The position numbers and the translations under genes were made by a program. Under the pieces are notes generated by a model. That model was not told where the DNA came from and ran no database searches. It saw nothing but the letters and a program-made list of their open reading frames with translations. This document shows, piece after piece, positions 29,040 to 40,816 of a stretch of DNA of 64,000 nucleotides (position 1 is its first letter; the number at the start of each line of letters is the position of its first letter). Source of the stretch: Arthrobacter sp. Marseille-P9274 (lineage in GTDB: Bacteria; Actinomycetota; Actinomycetes; Actinomycetales; Micrococcaceae). The DNA lies in contig NZ_CAMPOV010000002.1 of assembly GCF_946892675.1 (NCBI RefSeq), positions 806,001 to 870,000 of the forward strand. The letters run 5' to 3'.

Positions 29040-29562
29040 GGAACCTCATCCTGAGGAACGCGACGAGATCGACGCCGCCAAGGCGATGCTGAACCGGGTC
29101 AGGGAGGCGGCCACCAACCGCGGCGAGGTGCGCGCCCGAGGCGGGAACCGCCGTCGTACTTCCGGCAAATCCCCCGTTGAGCGCGGCACCCTTTCCCACA
29201 GCGGCGGGCGTGATCCACAGGGGCTCGGCACGGTCTTCGGCCGCCTGGTCCGCGACCGGGGCTGGGCGTCCCCCGTTGCGGTGGGTTCGGTCATCTCGCG
29301 CTGGGACGAACTCGTCGGCGGGGACATCGCCGCGCACTGTCGGCCGGAAAGCTTCCAGGATTCGACCGTGCAGGTGCGCTGCGATTCCACGGCCTGGGCG
29401 ACGCAGCTGCGGCTGCTCACCACCCCTTTGCTGAAGCGGTTCGACGAGGCTCTGGGCCCCGGCGTCGTCACTAAAATCCAGGTCTTGGCGCCGGCTGCCC
29501 CGAACTGGCGCAAGGGCAAGCGGACTGTGGGCGGCCGCGGACCGCGCGATACCTACGGCTGA
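29029..29562 (+). CDS. dciA: DciA-type helicase loader (DUF721)
   Basis: A 177-residue protein with a disordered basic N-terminal half and the DUF721 domain ([20 protein letters not shown], then [18 protein letters not shown] and [10 protein letters not shown]). DciA proteins assist loading of the replicative helicase DnaB in bacteria lacking DnaC. The GTG start lies inside the end of recF, so the genes are coupled; the first residues [13 protein letters not shown] are variable in the family. Confidence 0.9.
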   Translation: MPAKEPHPEERDEIDAAKAMLNRVREAATNRGEVRARGGNRRRTSGKSPVERGTLSHSGGRDPQGLGTVFGRLVRDRGWASPVAVGSVISRWDELVGGDIAAHCRPESFQDSTVQVRCDSTAWATQLRLLTTPLLKRFDEALGPGVVTKIQVLAPAAPNWRKGKRTVGGRGPRDTYG

Positions 29563-31887
<2,325 letters not shown>

Positions 31888-31945
31888 TCCGGCCCGCATC
31901 ATCCCTGCCTCGGCGACCCCTGACTTTCACAGAAGGAACTGATTT

Positions 31946-34621
31946 ATGAGCGACGAAGAGACCCCGGACCTGCCGGAGAACGCAACCGGCGGAGACGCTC
32001 CCTTGGAGGGGGAGGTGCTGACGGACCGGGTGGAGCAGGTGGACCTGCAGACCGAGATGCAGCGTTCCTACCTCGACTACGCCATGGCTGTCATCGTGGG
32101 TCGTGCGCTGCCGGACGTGCGGGACGGCCTCAAGCCCGTGCACCGGCGCGTGCTGTACGCAATGTTCGACGGCGGCTACCGGCCGGAGCGCGCCTTCAAT
32201 AAGTGTGCGCGCGTGGTCGGCGAAGTCATGGGCCAGTACCACCCGCACGGCGACTCGGCTATCTACGATGCCTTGGTGCGCCTGATCCAGGACTGGATCA
32301 TGCGGTATCCGCTGGCCCTCGGCCAGGGCAACTTCGGTTCCCCCGGCAACGACGGCGCGGCCGCCCCGCGTTACACCGAGACCAAAATGGCGCCGCTGGC
32401 CATGGAGATGGTCCGGGACATCGACGAGGAAACCGTCGATTTCCAGGACAACTACGACGGCAAGAACCAGGAACCGACCATCCTGCCGGCGCGCTTCCCG
32501 AACCTGCTGGTCAACGGCTCCTCGGGCATCGCCGTCGGTATGGCCACCAATATTCCGCCGCACAACCTGCGCGAGGTGGCCGAGGGTGTGCAGTGGTACC
32601 TGGACCACCCGGAGGCCAGCCGCGAGGAGCTGCTCGAGGCACTGCTCCAGCGGATCAAGGGCCCGGACTTTCCGACGGGTGCCCAGATCCTGGGGCACAA
32701 GGGCATCGAGGACGCCTACCGGACCGGCCGCGGCTCAATCACCATGCGCGCCGTGGTCAATGTCGAGGAGCTGCAGGGCCGCACATGCCTGGTGGTCACC
32801 GAACTGCCGTACCAGGCCAATCCGGACAACCTTGCGGTCAAGATCGCGGACCTGGTCAAGGACGGCAAGGTCGGCGGCATTGCGGACATGCGCGACGAGA
32901 CGTCCGGCCGCACCGGCCAGCGGCTGGTCATCGTGCTCAAGCGCGACGCCGTCGCCAAGGTCGTGCTGAACAACCTCTACAAGCACACGCAGCTGCAGGA
33001 GAATTTCGCCGCGAACATGCTGGCGATCGTCGACGGGGTGCCGCGTACGCTGACGCTGGACGCCTTCGTCCGCCACTGGGTCACACACCAGCTGGAAGTC
33101 ATCGTCCGCCGCACCCGGTACCGGCTGCGCAAGGCGGAGGAAGAGGCACACATCCTGCGCGGCCTGCTGAAGGCGCTGGATGCGCTGGACGAGGTCATCG
33201 CCCTGATTCGCGCGTCGGCCACCACCGAGGAAGCGCGTGACGGCCTGATTGGGCTGCTGGACATCGACGAGCTGCAGGCCCGGGCCATCCTCGATATGCA
33301 GCTGCGCCGGCTGGCCGCCCTCGAACGGCAGAAGATCCAGGACCGGCACGCCGAACTCGAGCGGATGATCACGGAGTTCAACCGGATCCTCGCGTCCGAG
33401 CAGGTCCAGCGCGGGATCGTCAGCGACGAGCTCGCAGAGATCGTGGCCAAGTACGGCGACGACCGCCGGACCCAGATCATGATGGGCTACGGCGGCGATA
33501 TGAGCATGGAGGACCTCATCCCCGAAGAGGAGATGGTGGTCACCATTACCCGCGGCGGGTACGTCAAGCGCACGCGCAGCGACAACTACCGGTCCCAGCA
33601 GCGCGGTGGCAAGGGCATCCGCGGCGCGCAGTTGCGCGGCGATGACATCGTGGAGCACTTCTTCGTGACGACGACGCACCACTGGCTGCTGTTCTTCACC
33701 AACCTGGGCCGCGTGTACCGGGCCAAGACGTACGAGCTGGCCGAGGGCGGACGGGACGCGAAGGGCCAGCACGTGGCGAACCTGATGGCGTTCCAGCCGG
33801 ACGAGCGGATCGCCCAGGTCCTGGACCTGAGGGATTACCAGCAGGCTCCGTACCTGGTCCTGGCGACGAAGCGCGGGCTGATCAAGAAGACCCGGCTGGA
33901 GGACTACGACACCAACCGGTCGGCCGGCGTTATCGCGATCAACCTGCGCGAGGGCGACGAACTGGTGTCGGCCCGCCTGGTTTCCGAGACGGACGACCTG
34001 ATGCTGGTTTCCGGCCGCGGGCAGTCGCTCCGGTTTACCGCGACGGATGAGGCTCTGCGCCCGATGGGCCGCGCGACCTCCGGCGTCACTGGCATGAAGT
34101 TCCGCGAGGACGACGAGCTCCTTGCGGCCGATGTGGTGACCGATGAGTCCTTCGTCTTCATCGTCACGGCCGGCGGCTACGCCAAGCGCACCAAGGTCGA
34201 GGAATACCGGGTGCAGGGCCGCGGCGGCCTGGGCATCAAGGTCGGCAAGTACCAGGAAGAACGGGGCCACCTGGTCGGGGCCCTCATCGTCCAGGAAGAG
34301 GACGAGGTCCTTGTGGTCATGGCCAGTGGAAAGGTCGTCCGTTCCAGCGTGACCGGCGTGCCTGCCAAGGGCCGGGACACCATGGGCGTTATCTTTGCTA
34401 AACCGGACAAGAAGGACCGCATTATCGCCGTCGCACGCAACACCGAGCGCACCCTCACGGTTGAGGACGACGACGAGCAACCGGCCGAGGGATTGGTAGA
34501 GGTCTCGGTCGTGCCGGAATCTGCGCAGCAGGCTACGGATGAAGTACCGTTGAATGCAGATCAGCTGCCGGCTGAGGCAGATGGTGCCGAGCAGGGGCCC
34601 GAAGACGGAGGTAACGAGTGA
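31946..34621 (+). CDS. gyrA: DNA gyrase subunit A
   Basis: DNA breakage-reunion subunit, 891 residues. The quinolone-determining region reads [16 protein letters not shown]. The catalytic tyrosine is in [13 protein letters not shown]. The GyrA box is [11 protein letters not shown] in the C-terminal beta-pinwheel. An acidic tail of about 45 residues closes the protein. AGAAGGAAC precedes the ATG, 58 nt after gyrB. Its stop overlaps the next start (GTGA). Confidence 0.97.
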   Translation: MSDEETPDLPENATGGDAPLEGEVLTDRVEQVDLQTEMQRSYLDYAMAVIVGRALPDVRDGLKPVHRRVLYAMFDGGYRPERAFNKCARVVGEVMGQYHPHGDSAIYDALVRLIQDWIMRYPLALGQGNFGSPGNDGAAAPRYTETKMAPLAMEMVRDIDEETVDFQDNYDGKNQEPTILPARFPNLLVNGSSGIAVGMATNIPPHNLREVAEGVQWYLDHPEASREELLEALLQRIKGPDFPTGAQILGHKGIEDAYRTGRGSITMRAVVNVEELQGRTCLVVTELPYQANPDNLAVKIADLVKDGKVGGIADMRDETSGRTGQRLVIVLKRDAVAKVVLNNLYKHTQLQENFAANMLAIVDGVPRTLTLDAFVRHWVTHQLEVIVRRTRYRLRKAEEEAHILRGLLKALDALDEVIALIRASATTEEARDGLIGLLDIDELQARAILDMQLRRLAALERQKIQDRHAELERMITEFNRILASEQVQRGIVSDELAEIVAKYGDDRRTQIMMGYGGDMSMEDLIPEEEMVVTITRGGYVKRTRSDNYRSQQRGGKGIRGAQLRGDDIVEHFFVTTTHHWLLFFTNLGRVYRAKTYELAEGGRDAKGQHVANLMAFQPDERIAQVLDLRDYQQAPYLVLATKRGLIKKTRLEDYDTNRSAGVIAINLREGDELVSARLVSETDDLMLVSGRGQSLRFTATDEALRPMGRATSGVTGMKFREDDELLAADVVTDESFVFIVTAGGYAKRTKVEEYRVQGRGGLGIKVGKYQEERGHLVGALIVQEEDEVLVVMASGKVVRSSVTGVPAKGRDTMGVIFAKPDKKDRIIAVARNTERTLTVEDDDEQPAEGLVEVSVVPESAQQATDEVPLNADQLPAEADGAEQGPEDGGNE

Positions 34622-35202
34622 GTACGCCTAACACGCCACGGCCGGGTGCCCGGCCGGCCAACGCACCACGGGCGGGAACAACTCGCACTGCTACACCGGC
34701 CAAGCCGACCCAACGGCCCTCCGCCGGAGCGGCCCAGAAGCCGGGCGCCGCGCGCCAGGTACCTCAGCGTCCCGCCCAGCGGCCGAGCAACGGGCAGGGT
34801 GGCCGGCCCGGACTGGTGCGGCCCGCACCGAAGGCCAAGGCCCGGCGGGCGCGCCTGCTGGTCAGCAAGGTCGATCCGTGGTCGGTGCTGAAGATGGCCT
34901 TCCTGCTTTCCGTTGCCCTCGGCATCGTCACGGTGGTCGCATCCATCGTGCTGTGGACCACCCTGGACATCACCGGCATCTTCGACCGGGTCAATGACCT
35001 GCTGACCGAGATTGCCGGCACCGAAGGCGGAGCCTTCGACCTCCGCGCCTATGCCTCGCTGGGACAGGTCGCCTCGTTCGCGACGATCATCGCCGTCGTC
35101 AATGTGGTCCTCCTGACCGCACTGGCCATGCTCTCCGCGGTGCTCTACAACATCTCGGCCACACTGGTCGGCGGCATCGGCGTCACGCTGACCGACGACT
35201 AG
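34618..35202 (+). CDS. DUF3566 transmembrane protein
   Basis: A 194-residue protein. The first 75 residues are Pro/Ala/Arg-rich and probably disordered. Two membrane helices follow ([20 protein letters not shown] at about 95 and [20 protein letters not shown] near 155). The family always follows gyrA in actinobacteria; its function is not established. The GTG overlaps the gyrA stop, so the two are coupled. Confidence 0.93.
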   Translation: MSTPNTPRPGARPANAPRAGTTRTATPAKPTQRPSAGAAQKPGAARQVPQRPAQRPSNGQGGRPGLVRPAPKAKARRARLLVSKVDPWSVLKMAFLLSVALGIVTVVASIVLWTTLDITGIFDRVNDLLTEIAGTEGGAFDLRAYASLGQVASFATIIAVVNVVLLTALAMLSAVLYNISATLVGGIGVTLTDD

Positions 35203-35215
35203 GATCCGAAGCGGC

Positions 35216-35241
35216 AGGCCCCTCTCCCAGGAGAGGGGCCT
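35216..35241 (+). terminator. Hairpin after the gyrase operon
   Basis: AGGCCCCTCTC pairs with GAGAGGGGCCT around CCAG, 14 nt after the DUF3566 stop. A short CTTTA follows rather than a long T-run. Confidence 0.7.
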
Positions 35242-35337
35242 ACCGCTTTAACCAGGGGTTCCTGTACCCGCGGGACCGCCGATTTGAAGTTCGGCGGAGG
35301 TGTGCTGTAGAGTCTTATCTCGGCCCGAGAGGCAAGA

Positions 35338-35411
35338 GGGCGTATAGCTCAGGCGGTTAGAGCGCTTCGCTGATAACGAAGAGGTCCCAGGTTCAAGTCC
35401 TGGTACGCCCA
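35338..35411 (+). tRNA. tRNA-Ile (GAT)
   Basis: The acceptor GGGCGTA pairs with TACGCCC. The D-arm, anticodon stem CTTCG/CGAAG with anticodon GAT at 35372-35374, and T-arm GGTTCAAGTCC are all present. CCA is not encoded. The position after gyrA is conserved in actinobacteria. Confidence 0.97.
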
Positions 35412-35446
35412 CGGAAATCCTGTTTCCGATCCCACGGGAGGACACT

Positions 35447-35563
35447 GTGAAGAAGTTGCTGGTATTGGCAGCGGCGATCGCGGGTGCCCTCGCCTACAAG
35501 AAGTGGCAGGAATCCGAAGCGGAGAAGTCCGCTTGGAGCAAGGCGACCGATAAGGTCGACTAG
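35447..35563 (+). CDS. DLW-39 family small protein
   Basis: A 38-residue protein with GGGAGGA before a GTG. It has a hydrophobic N-terminal helix (MKKLLVLAAAIAGALAYKKW) and a charged tail (ESEAEKSAWSKATDKVD). This tiny family lies between tRNA-Ile and tRNA-Ala in many actinobacteria. Its role is unknown; the helix could be a membrane anchor. Confidence 0.85.
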   Translation: MKKLLVLAAAIAGALAYKKWQESEAEKSAWSKATDKVD

Positions 35564-35601
35564 CTCAAGTTTCCGCCGGCACTGTCAGCGGAAATCCCCT
35601 C

Positions 35602-35674
35602 GGGGGCATGGCGCAATTGGTAGCGCACCTGCTTTGCAAGCAGGGGGTTAGGGGTTCGAGTCCCCTTGCCTCCA
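35602..35674 (+). tRNA. tRNA-Ala (TGC)
   Basis: The acceptor GGGGGCA pairs with TGCCTCC (one G-T). The anticodon stem CCTGC/GCAGG carries TGC at 35635-35637; the T-arm is GGGGTTCGAGTCCCC. CCA is not encoded (the sequence continues CCG). Confidence 0.97.
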
Positions 35675-35682
35675 CCGAGAAG

Positions 35683-35714
35683 AGATCCCGGTCCACACGG
35701 ACCGGGATCTTTTG
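35683..35714 (+). terminator. Rho-independent terminator after tRNA-Ala
   Basis: AGATCCCGGTCC pairs with GGACCGGGATCT around ACAC, followed by TTTT. Confidence 0.9.
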
Positions 35715-35793
35715 CTATCCGGACTGAACCCGGGTCCGGTCCGCGGGTTCCGCTGGCCGGGCTCACAAGCAGGCGCTGCCGGCCCGCCGCGGC

Positions 35794-36633
35794 TCACATC
35801 CCGCCGCGCGGGACGACTTGGCGCGTCCTGGCCTGATGCACCCTCCGCAGGAGCTTGGCGGGGTAATAGACGCCCATGAAGATGAGCCTCGGCGCCCGCA
35901 GGAGGCGCTTCCTGATTTTGTGGTTGGCGTAAGTCCGGTCGAAGCGCGTGACGTAGTAGCGGTAGTCCTTCGGCGAATCCTCGAGCCTCCGCGCGGACAT
36001 TCCGCTCACCATCTCCGGGACATAGAGGATCTTGAGCGCGTGGTCGGCCAGATGGACGGAGATGTCGATGTCTTCGTGCATCTCGTCGGTCTCATCGCGG
36101 CAGACATCGTTCCGGATGACCATCCAGGCTTCACGGCGGACGGCCATGTTGGATCCGAAGAGGAAGTGGTACTGCTTCTTGGCCAGCTTCAGCACGAACC
36201 TGCGCATCTGATCGTCGGCCTGCAGGCCGAAGCGCCGCAGCGGCATGTCGTAGTACAGAACGGGGCCGGTGGCCGCCATGACTTCCGGGTCCGAAAAGGC
36301 GTTCTGGACCTGCTCGACCCAGTCTGGTTCCAGAATTGAGTCGGCGTCTATGCGGCCGAGTACGTCGCCCTCAGCCCGGTCCAGTCCGAAATTCCGGGTA
36401 GGGATCAGGCCTTGCTCCTCGTCCTGCCGCAGCAGCTTCAGGGGCGCGTCGGGGTACTCGGCCTGCACTTGCCTGACGAGGTCGGCGGTGCCGTCCGTTG
36501 ATTTATTGTCGACGACGATGATCTCGGCGGCGGGCACGGATTGGTAGAGCGCGGCGAAGAGGCATTGGCGGATGACGGATTCTTCGTTGAAGGCGGGGAT
36601 CACAATCGAGATGCTCGGTTTGGCTGGCTCCAC
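35794..36633 (-). CDS. Family 2 glycosyltransferase
   Basis: A 279-residue GT-A fold enzyme. The N-terminal SISIVIPAFNEESVI, nucleotide-binding VVDNKSTDGTADLV, metal-binding RIDADS (DxD) and acceptor-side EDIDISVHL are all in order. There is no obvious N-terminal membrane segment; a basic C-terminal tail may associate with membrane. Donor and acceptor cannot be told. It stands alone, converging on the tRNA-Ala terminator. Confidence 0.9.
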   Translation of the reverse strand: MEPAKPSISIVIPAFNEESVIRQCLFAALYQSVPAAEIIVVDNKSTDGTADLVRQVQAEYPDAPLKLLRQDEEQGLIPTRNFGLDRAEGDVLGRIDADSILEPDWVEQVQNAFSDPEVMAATGPVLYYDMPLRRFGLQADDQMRRFVLKLAKKQYHFLFGSNMAVRREAWMVIRNDVCRDETDEMHEDIDISVHLADHALKILYVPEMVSGMSARRLEDSPKDYRYYVTRFDRTYANHKIRKRLLRAPRLIFMGVYYPAKLLRRVHQARTRQVVPRGGM

Positions 36634-36670
36634 GCCCCGAATCTATCAATCCGGCTACTGGGGACAAAGA

Positions 36671-36701
36671 GGGGCCCCTGCTTCACTGAAGCAGGGGCCC
36701 C
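36671..36701 (-). terminator. Strong hairpin after the Ala-rich membrane protein gene
   Basis: GGGGCCCCTGCTTC pairs with GAAGCAGGGGCCCC (14 bp, loop ACT). On the minus strand it is followed by CTCTTTGTC. It separates the 36719-37714 gene from the glycosyltransferase gene. Confidence 0.75.
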
Positions 36702-36718
36702 GATTCGAACGGCAGGTC

Positions 36719-37714
36719 CTACAGCGAGGTATCCTTGCCGTTCTCCTTGGCCTTGGCAGCCTCGTCGGCCGAGGCACGCGCCACGCGGGCTGCGCCTTCC
36801 GCCGCGCTGCCGGTCTTGGCAGCATCGGCAGCAGCACTGTTGGCGTCGCCGGAAGCCGCAGCGGCTTCGTGGGCAGCCTCAGCTGACTTCTTGGCAGCGC
36901 TTTCCTGAACATCCGCGGCATGGCGGGCGGTCCCGGCTGCCGTGGACGTGCTGGCCTCCGACGGTGCCGTGAAGCCAACAGTCTTCGCGGTTTCACCAGC
37001 CGGCGATGCGGATGTGGCCGACGTGCTGGGAACGGCTGCCGGAGTCGGAGTCACCGGTGTCTTCCACGGATCTTCGACGGGCCGGGCCGCGCGCCATGCG
37101 GCGATGCCTGCGGCAACGGCAGCAGCAATGACGCCCAGGATCAGCCAAACCTTGCCCTTGCCCGACTTCTGCTGGCTCCGCAGGTCCTTGGCAGCCTGCT
37201 TCGCAGCCGCGGCGGCCGCCTTCCGGCCCTTGCGGACGGCCTTCTTGGAGCCCGTGAGCGTGACGACAGCGCTTTCCACCTTGCCGGCGCCGTAGCCCTT
37301 GTCCAAGCTGCGGGAAACGTTGTCCGCAGCGGTCCCGAGTTTGGTGGACAGGGTCGGGATGTAGCCGCCGACCACCTTGTCCTTGGCGTGGGTCAGTGCC
37401 GGGGCGGCCTTGTCCAGCGTGACCTGGAGGCGCGGGGCCGCGTCGTCGACGATCTGGGAGATCTTCGGAGCGATCTTCTCCAGTTCTTCCTGGATCTTCG
37501 GAGTCACGGTTGTGACGCCCAGCGAAAGCTCATGCGCAGCCTTCTGGATTCCTTCCTGAATCCGCGGGGACGCGGTCTCGATGCCCTTCTCAATGCGGGG
37601 CACGGCCCAGTTCCGGGCTGCTACCACTCGGGGTGCGGCCCACCCTTTCGCGTTTTCCACCCCGATGACCACGGTGCCTTCAAGGTCACGGGCAATTCGT
37701 TCGTTTCTCTTCAC
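36719..37714 (-). CDS. Ala-rich membrane protein with amphipathic repeats
   Basis: 331 residues, no named family recognised. Residues 30-150 are successive short helices with repeated APRI/SPRIQEGI/TPKIQEELEK/APKISQIVDD-type units, resembling apolipoprotein-like amphipathic repeats. A basic stretch (KKAVRKGRKAAAAAAKQAAK) precedes a single membrane helix (VWLILGVIAAAVAAGIAAW, about 198-216). A Thr/Pro segment and an Ala/Glu/Lys-rich helical tail follow. A structural or envelope-linked role is possible but not shown. It is divergent from ppiA. Confidence 0.75.
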   Translation of the reverse strand: MKRNERIARDLEGTVVIGVENAKGWAAPRVVAARNWAVPRIEKGIETASPRIQEGIQKAAHELSLGVTTVTPKIQEELEKIAPKISQIVDDAAPRLQVTLDKAAPALTHAKDKVVGGYIPTLSTKLGTAADNVSRSLDKGYGAGKVESAVVTLTGSKKAVRKGRKAAAAAAKQAAKDLRSQQKSGKGKVWLILGVIAAAVAAGIAAWRAARPVEDPWKTPVTPTPAAVPSTSATSASPAGETAKTVGFTAPSEASTSTAAGTARHAADVQESAAKKSAEAAHEAAAASGDANSAAADAAKTGSAAEGAARVARASADEAAKAKENGKDTSL

Positions 37715-37866
37715 TACTACCTCCCGGAGATGGCAACGGTTCTTTCTTAGCCTACGTTGTGCCCCGCGGAGGTGCTATGCACCGCACGGAATATTCGGGA
37801 GTTTCACTGAGCGCGGAACCGTCGGACAGAGGATGATTCCCGCGTCTTGCGTGGAAGAATGAGCCT

Positions 37867-38409
37867 ATGACTGCTATTCCCACAGCCAAAGCCACTATCC
37901 ACACGAACCACGGCGACATCGTGGTCAACCTGTTCGGCAATCACGCGCCCAAGACCGTGAAGAACTTCATCGGACTGGCCACGGGCGAGATCACATGGAA
38001 GCACCCGGCTACGGGCGAGGAATCCAACGCGCCCCTGTATGACGGCGTGATTTTCCACCGCATCATCAAGGACTTCATGCTGCAGGGCGGCGACCCGCTC
38101 GGCCAGGGTGTCGGCGGCCCCGGTTACCAGTTCGACGACGAAATCAATCCCGACCTCGACTTCACCCAGCCGTACAAGCTGGCCATGGCGAATGCAGGAA
38201 TCCAGGGCGGCCGCGGCACCAACGGCTCCCAGTTCTTCATCACGACCGCGCCGACGACCTGGCTGCAGGGCAAGCACACCATCTTCGGCGACGTGGCGGA
38301 CGAAGCTTCCCGCGCCGTCGTCGACAAGATCAACAACGTTGCCACGGACATGCGCGACAAGCCGCTCGAAGACGTGGTTATCAACAACATCAGCGTCGAG
38401 AAGCTCTAG
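37867..38409 (+). CDS. ppiA: Peptidyl-prolyl cis-trans isomerase (cyclophilin A)
   Basis: A 180-residue cytoplasmic cyclophilin catalysing proline isomerisation. Active-site stretches are VIFHRIIKDFMLQGGDPLGQ (catalytic Arg), NGSQFFITT and WLQGKHTIFGDV. The length is normal and no signal peptide is seen. Position downstream of gyrA is typical for the phylum. Confidence 0.96.
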   Translation: MTAIPTAKATIHTNHGDIVVNLFGNHAPKTVKNFIGLATGEITWKHPATGEESNAPLYDGVIFHRIIKDFMLQGGDPLGQGVGGPGYQFDDEINPDLDFTQPYKLAMANAGIQGGRGTNGSQFFITTAPTTWLQGKHTIFGDVADEASRAVVDKINNVATDMRDKPLEDVVINNISVEKL

Positions 38410-38418
38410 CCACCTCTT

Positions 38419-38461
38419 TGTCCCCGCCCCGTCTTCCATGACCGGGCGGGGACAACTTTTT
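38419..38461 (+). terminator. Rho-independent terminator after ppiA
   Basis: TGTCCCCGCCC pairs with GGGCGGGGACA, followed by ACTTTTT. It ends only 17 nt before the rhomboid start codon, so the rhomboid transcript probably begins by readthrough or from a promoter inside ppiA. Confidence 0.85.
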
Positions 38462-38477
38462 GCAGGAGAACTTTCCC

Positions 38478-39335
38478 ATGTCCTTTGGAATGCAGGCGCA
38501 GCCACCGACGTCGGCGGTCCCCGTGTGTCCCCGCCACCCCGACCGGGTTTCGTACGTGCGTTGCCAGCGGTGCGGCCGACCGGCCTGCCCGGAGTGCCAG
38601 CGCAGCGCCGCGGTCGGAGTCCAGTGCGTCGACTGCGTGCGGGAAGCCTCCCGCAGCATTCCTGTGACCCGCACGGTGTACGGCGGAGCCGTCGCTCCGG
38701 GGAGGCCACTGGTTACGATCGTGCTGATTGCGATGTGCGCCGGGGCCTACCTTATGCAGTGGCTGGTGCCAGGCTTCACGGAGATGTTCTGGTACGCCCC
38801 GCTCTACACCTTGCCTAACCCCGTCTACGACGCCGAGCCGTGGCGCATGCTCACCAGCGCGTTCCTGCATTCCCAGGGATTCTTCCTGCACATTGCCTTC
38901 AACATGTATGCCCTGTGGATCCTCGGCAGCCATCTCGAACCGCTGCTCGGCCGCGCCCGGTTCCTGGCCCTGTACCTGCTTTCCGCTATCGGTGGATCCG
39001 TCGCCGTCCTGCTGTTGTCTTCGCCGAATGTTCCCGTCCTTGGAGCCTCCGGGGCGGTCTTCGGCCTCTTCGGCGCGCTGTTCATTGTCCAGCGGCAGCG
39101 CGGCGGAGAGGTTAAGTCGCTGCTGATCCTGATCGGCATCAACGTGGTGCTGGGCTTCGTGGTCTCCGGCATCTCCTGGCAGGCCCACCTGGGCGGCCTG
39201 GTCACAGGGACGCTGGCGGCGCTCGTCCTGGCCTACGCGCCGCGGGGCAAGAACCGGACGCTCCTGCAGAGCGGCGGCCTCGTGCTTCTGTTCCTGATCC
39301 TGGCGGGCGTGACCGCCTTCACCGCGAGCGGTTAG
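38478..39335 (+). CDS. Rhomboid intramembrane serine protease with Cys-rich N-terminus
   Basis: 285 residues; start chosen for AGGAGA 9 nt upstream. The N-terminal 55 residues form a zinc-finger-like module (CPRHPDRVSYVRCQRCGRPA, then CPEC and CVDC). Six hydrophobic helices follow. The catalytic serine is S191 in GASGAVFG and the histidine H237 in WQAHLGGL; HIAFNMYALW is the typical loop-adjacent helix. Substrates are unknown. Confidence 0.93.
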   Translation: MSFGMQAQPPTSAVPVCPRHPDRVSYVRCQRCGRPACPECQRSAAVGVQCVDCVREASRSIPVTRTVYGGAVAPGRPLVTIVLIAMCAGAYLMQWLVPGFTEMFWYAPLYTLPNPVYDAEPWRMLTSAFLHSQGFFLHIAFNMYALWILGSHLEPLLGRARFLALYLLSAIGGSVAVLLLSSPNVPVLGASGAVFGLFGALFIVQRQRGGEVKSLLILIGINVVLGFVVSGISWQAHLGGLVTGTLAALVLAYAPRGKNRTLLQSGGLVLLFLILAGVTAFTASG

Positions 39336-39348
39336 GAGCGGGGCCCTG

Positions 39349-39399
39349 CGGCCGGTCTGCACATTGCCCTTTGGGCGGTGCAGGCCGGCCGTTCTTTTT
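39349..39399 (+). terminator. Rho-independent terminator after the rhomboid gene
   Basis: CGGCCGGTCTGCAC pairs with GTGCAGGCCGGCCG (one G-T pair), followed by TTCTTTTTA. Confidence 0.88.
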
Positions 39400-39517
39400 A
39401 AGCCGGGCGACTGGACCTGTTTCTCCCCCGGGCAGCGTGCGGCGGCTCTATTTGAGACCTTCTCCCGGGGTTATCCACATGGTGTGTCCACAGCGGGGAT
39501 AACTTACACACATGTCA

Positions 39518-39533
39518 TTCCACACGTGTGGAA
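39518..39533. repeat. 16-bp perfect palindrome TTCCACACGTGTGGAA
   Basis: Two opposed TGTGGAA half-elements meet on a central CACACGTGTG. It lies inside the DnaA-box-rich region. It could be a dimeric regulator site or two overlapping weak DnaA boxes. Confidence 0.6.
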
Positions 39534-39966
39534 ACCGTCGTGGCGGCGATTAAGGCGTGGAAGTGATCTTCACCAGCCCAAGTTATGCACTCCTGTGGAA
39601 AACTCTGTGCACAAGTGTGAACAAGATGGAGCGGGTACTGCAGGGCGCCGCCCTGTCGCGCCATTGCTGGAACGTCGTCTTTGGTGCTGCTCAGATGGGG
39701 GGCGCTCGCCGCGCTTCTGATCGGGCCCTTGAGTCGGGTCTCCGGGCCACTCGTTCGAATCGCACTCCGTCACACTTGCGGGGCAGTTCAGGGCATCTAC
39801 ACGTTTGGGAGGCGCGGCTGTGGAGAGCTCCTGCCAGGCGGACCAGCGGAAGCGTTAGGCGGCTTCCACAGACCGCCTGCGGGCGCCTGACCGTCCACAG
39901 CCCCGCCGGGATCGGACGTGCGGGATCGGACACGCTTCCACAGTCCCGGCGCGTTTGAATCTTCAT

Positions 39967-39998
39967 GGAGGGCTGGAGGGCTGGAGGGCTGGAGGGCT
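39967..39998 (+). repeat. Four tandem copies of GGAGGGCT
   Basis: An 8-bp unit repeated four times exactly with a partial fifth copy, in non-coding DNA between DnaA-box groups. Probably a slippage product. Confidence 0.8.
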
Positions 39999-40816
39999 GG
40001 CGGGAAAGCCGGGCCCGCCTCGCATGTACGAAGTGCGGCCCTGGGAAGCTGTGGGAATCGAGAAAGCCTGAGTCGCTGGTTTTGGCGAGGGAGCCCACGT
40101 TCCCGAGCCTTCGCAACCAAGTCCGGGCAGGACTGCCTGTCAATTTGCCACCTTGAAATGGCCGATTCCAGTGAGTCCCCGACTGGATTTCCCCAGCCGA
40201 CTTCACATCTGTGGATAGTTATCCACACGAGTTATGCACAGAGTGGAAAACTTACACTTCTGTAGTTTCCCCTCCGAGTCGCTCTATCGGGCCCTAGAAG
40301 CCGATCTTGGGACTAAGGTCCTCCAGAGTTTTGCACCGCTGTGGATAACTCTGTGCACATCTGTGCAAACTACATGTCTTGAGAACTCTCGGTTCGTAGA
40401 CCGCTGAATGCAGTGAGCGGAACGCTGGGAATTCCTTCATCCGAACATGACGTGTGCGAACGGACCGAGGGTGCGCAGCGGGAGGAACGGAGCCAGGGAA
40501 CTCGGGTGCAGAAGGCCGACATTCGGGAAACATTGGCATAACAATCGGAAATGTGACGGGGTGGGCCTGTCCGATCCGGTAACGTGGAACAACCAGTGTC
40601 CGGCTCGACCAGCCGGATCCTCCAGACGGTCGCCGGCGGAACCGGGCGGCGGTCGAGCAAGTAACGCTGTGCGTACCGCATCTGAGGACAGCCGCCAGCC
40701 GCGGCTCCTGCCAGGTAGAGGAACAGCCCTCCTGTACTTCGAGCCGTATGCACGCGCCGCGTTGCCCGACCATGATGACTCTTCCGGATAGCCGGAGCAG
40801 AGGAAAAGGAATTCAA

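Larger units (their letters stand above)
39471..40360. other. DnaA-box-rich gene-free region
   Basis: No credible ORF lies between 39336 and 40816. Perfect boxes TTATCCACA occur at 39471-39479, 40219-40227 and, reversed, 40340-40348. Close variants lie at 39484-39492 (GTGTCCACA), 39583-39591, 39606-39614 (TGTGCACAA), 39616-39624 (TGTGAACAA), 40210-40218, 40232-40240 (TTATGCACA) and 40352-40360. The 39830-40060 stretch adds several TTCCACAG and GTCCACAG motifs. DnaA binding is inferred from the consensus; this could be a DnaA-titrating locus or an auxiliary origin element. The remaining stretch to 40816 shows only an inverted repeat TCCGGCT/AGCCGGA at 40599-40617. Confidence 0.72.

Noticed and set aside
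40447-40791. 114-residue ORF upstream of malic enzyme
   Set aside because: Arg/Gly/Pro-rich random composition without a ribosome site or family resemblance; it lies in the regulatory gap.
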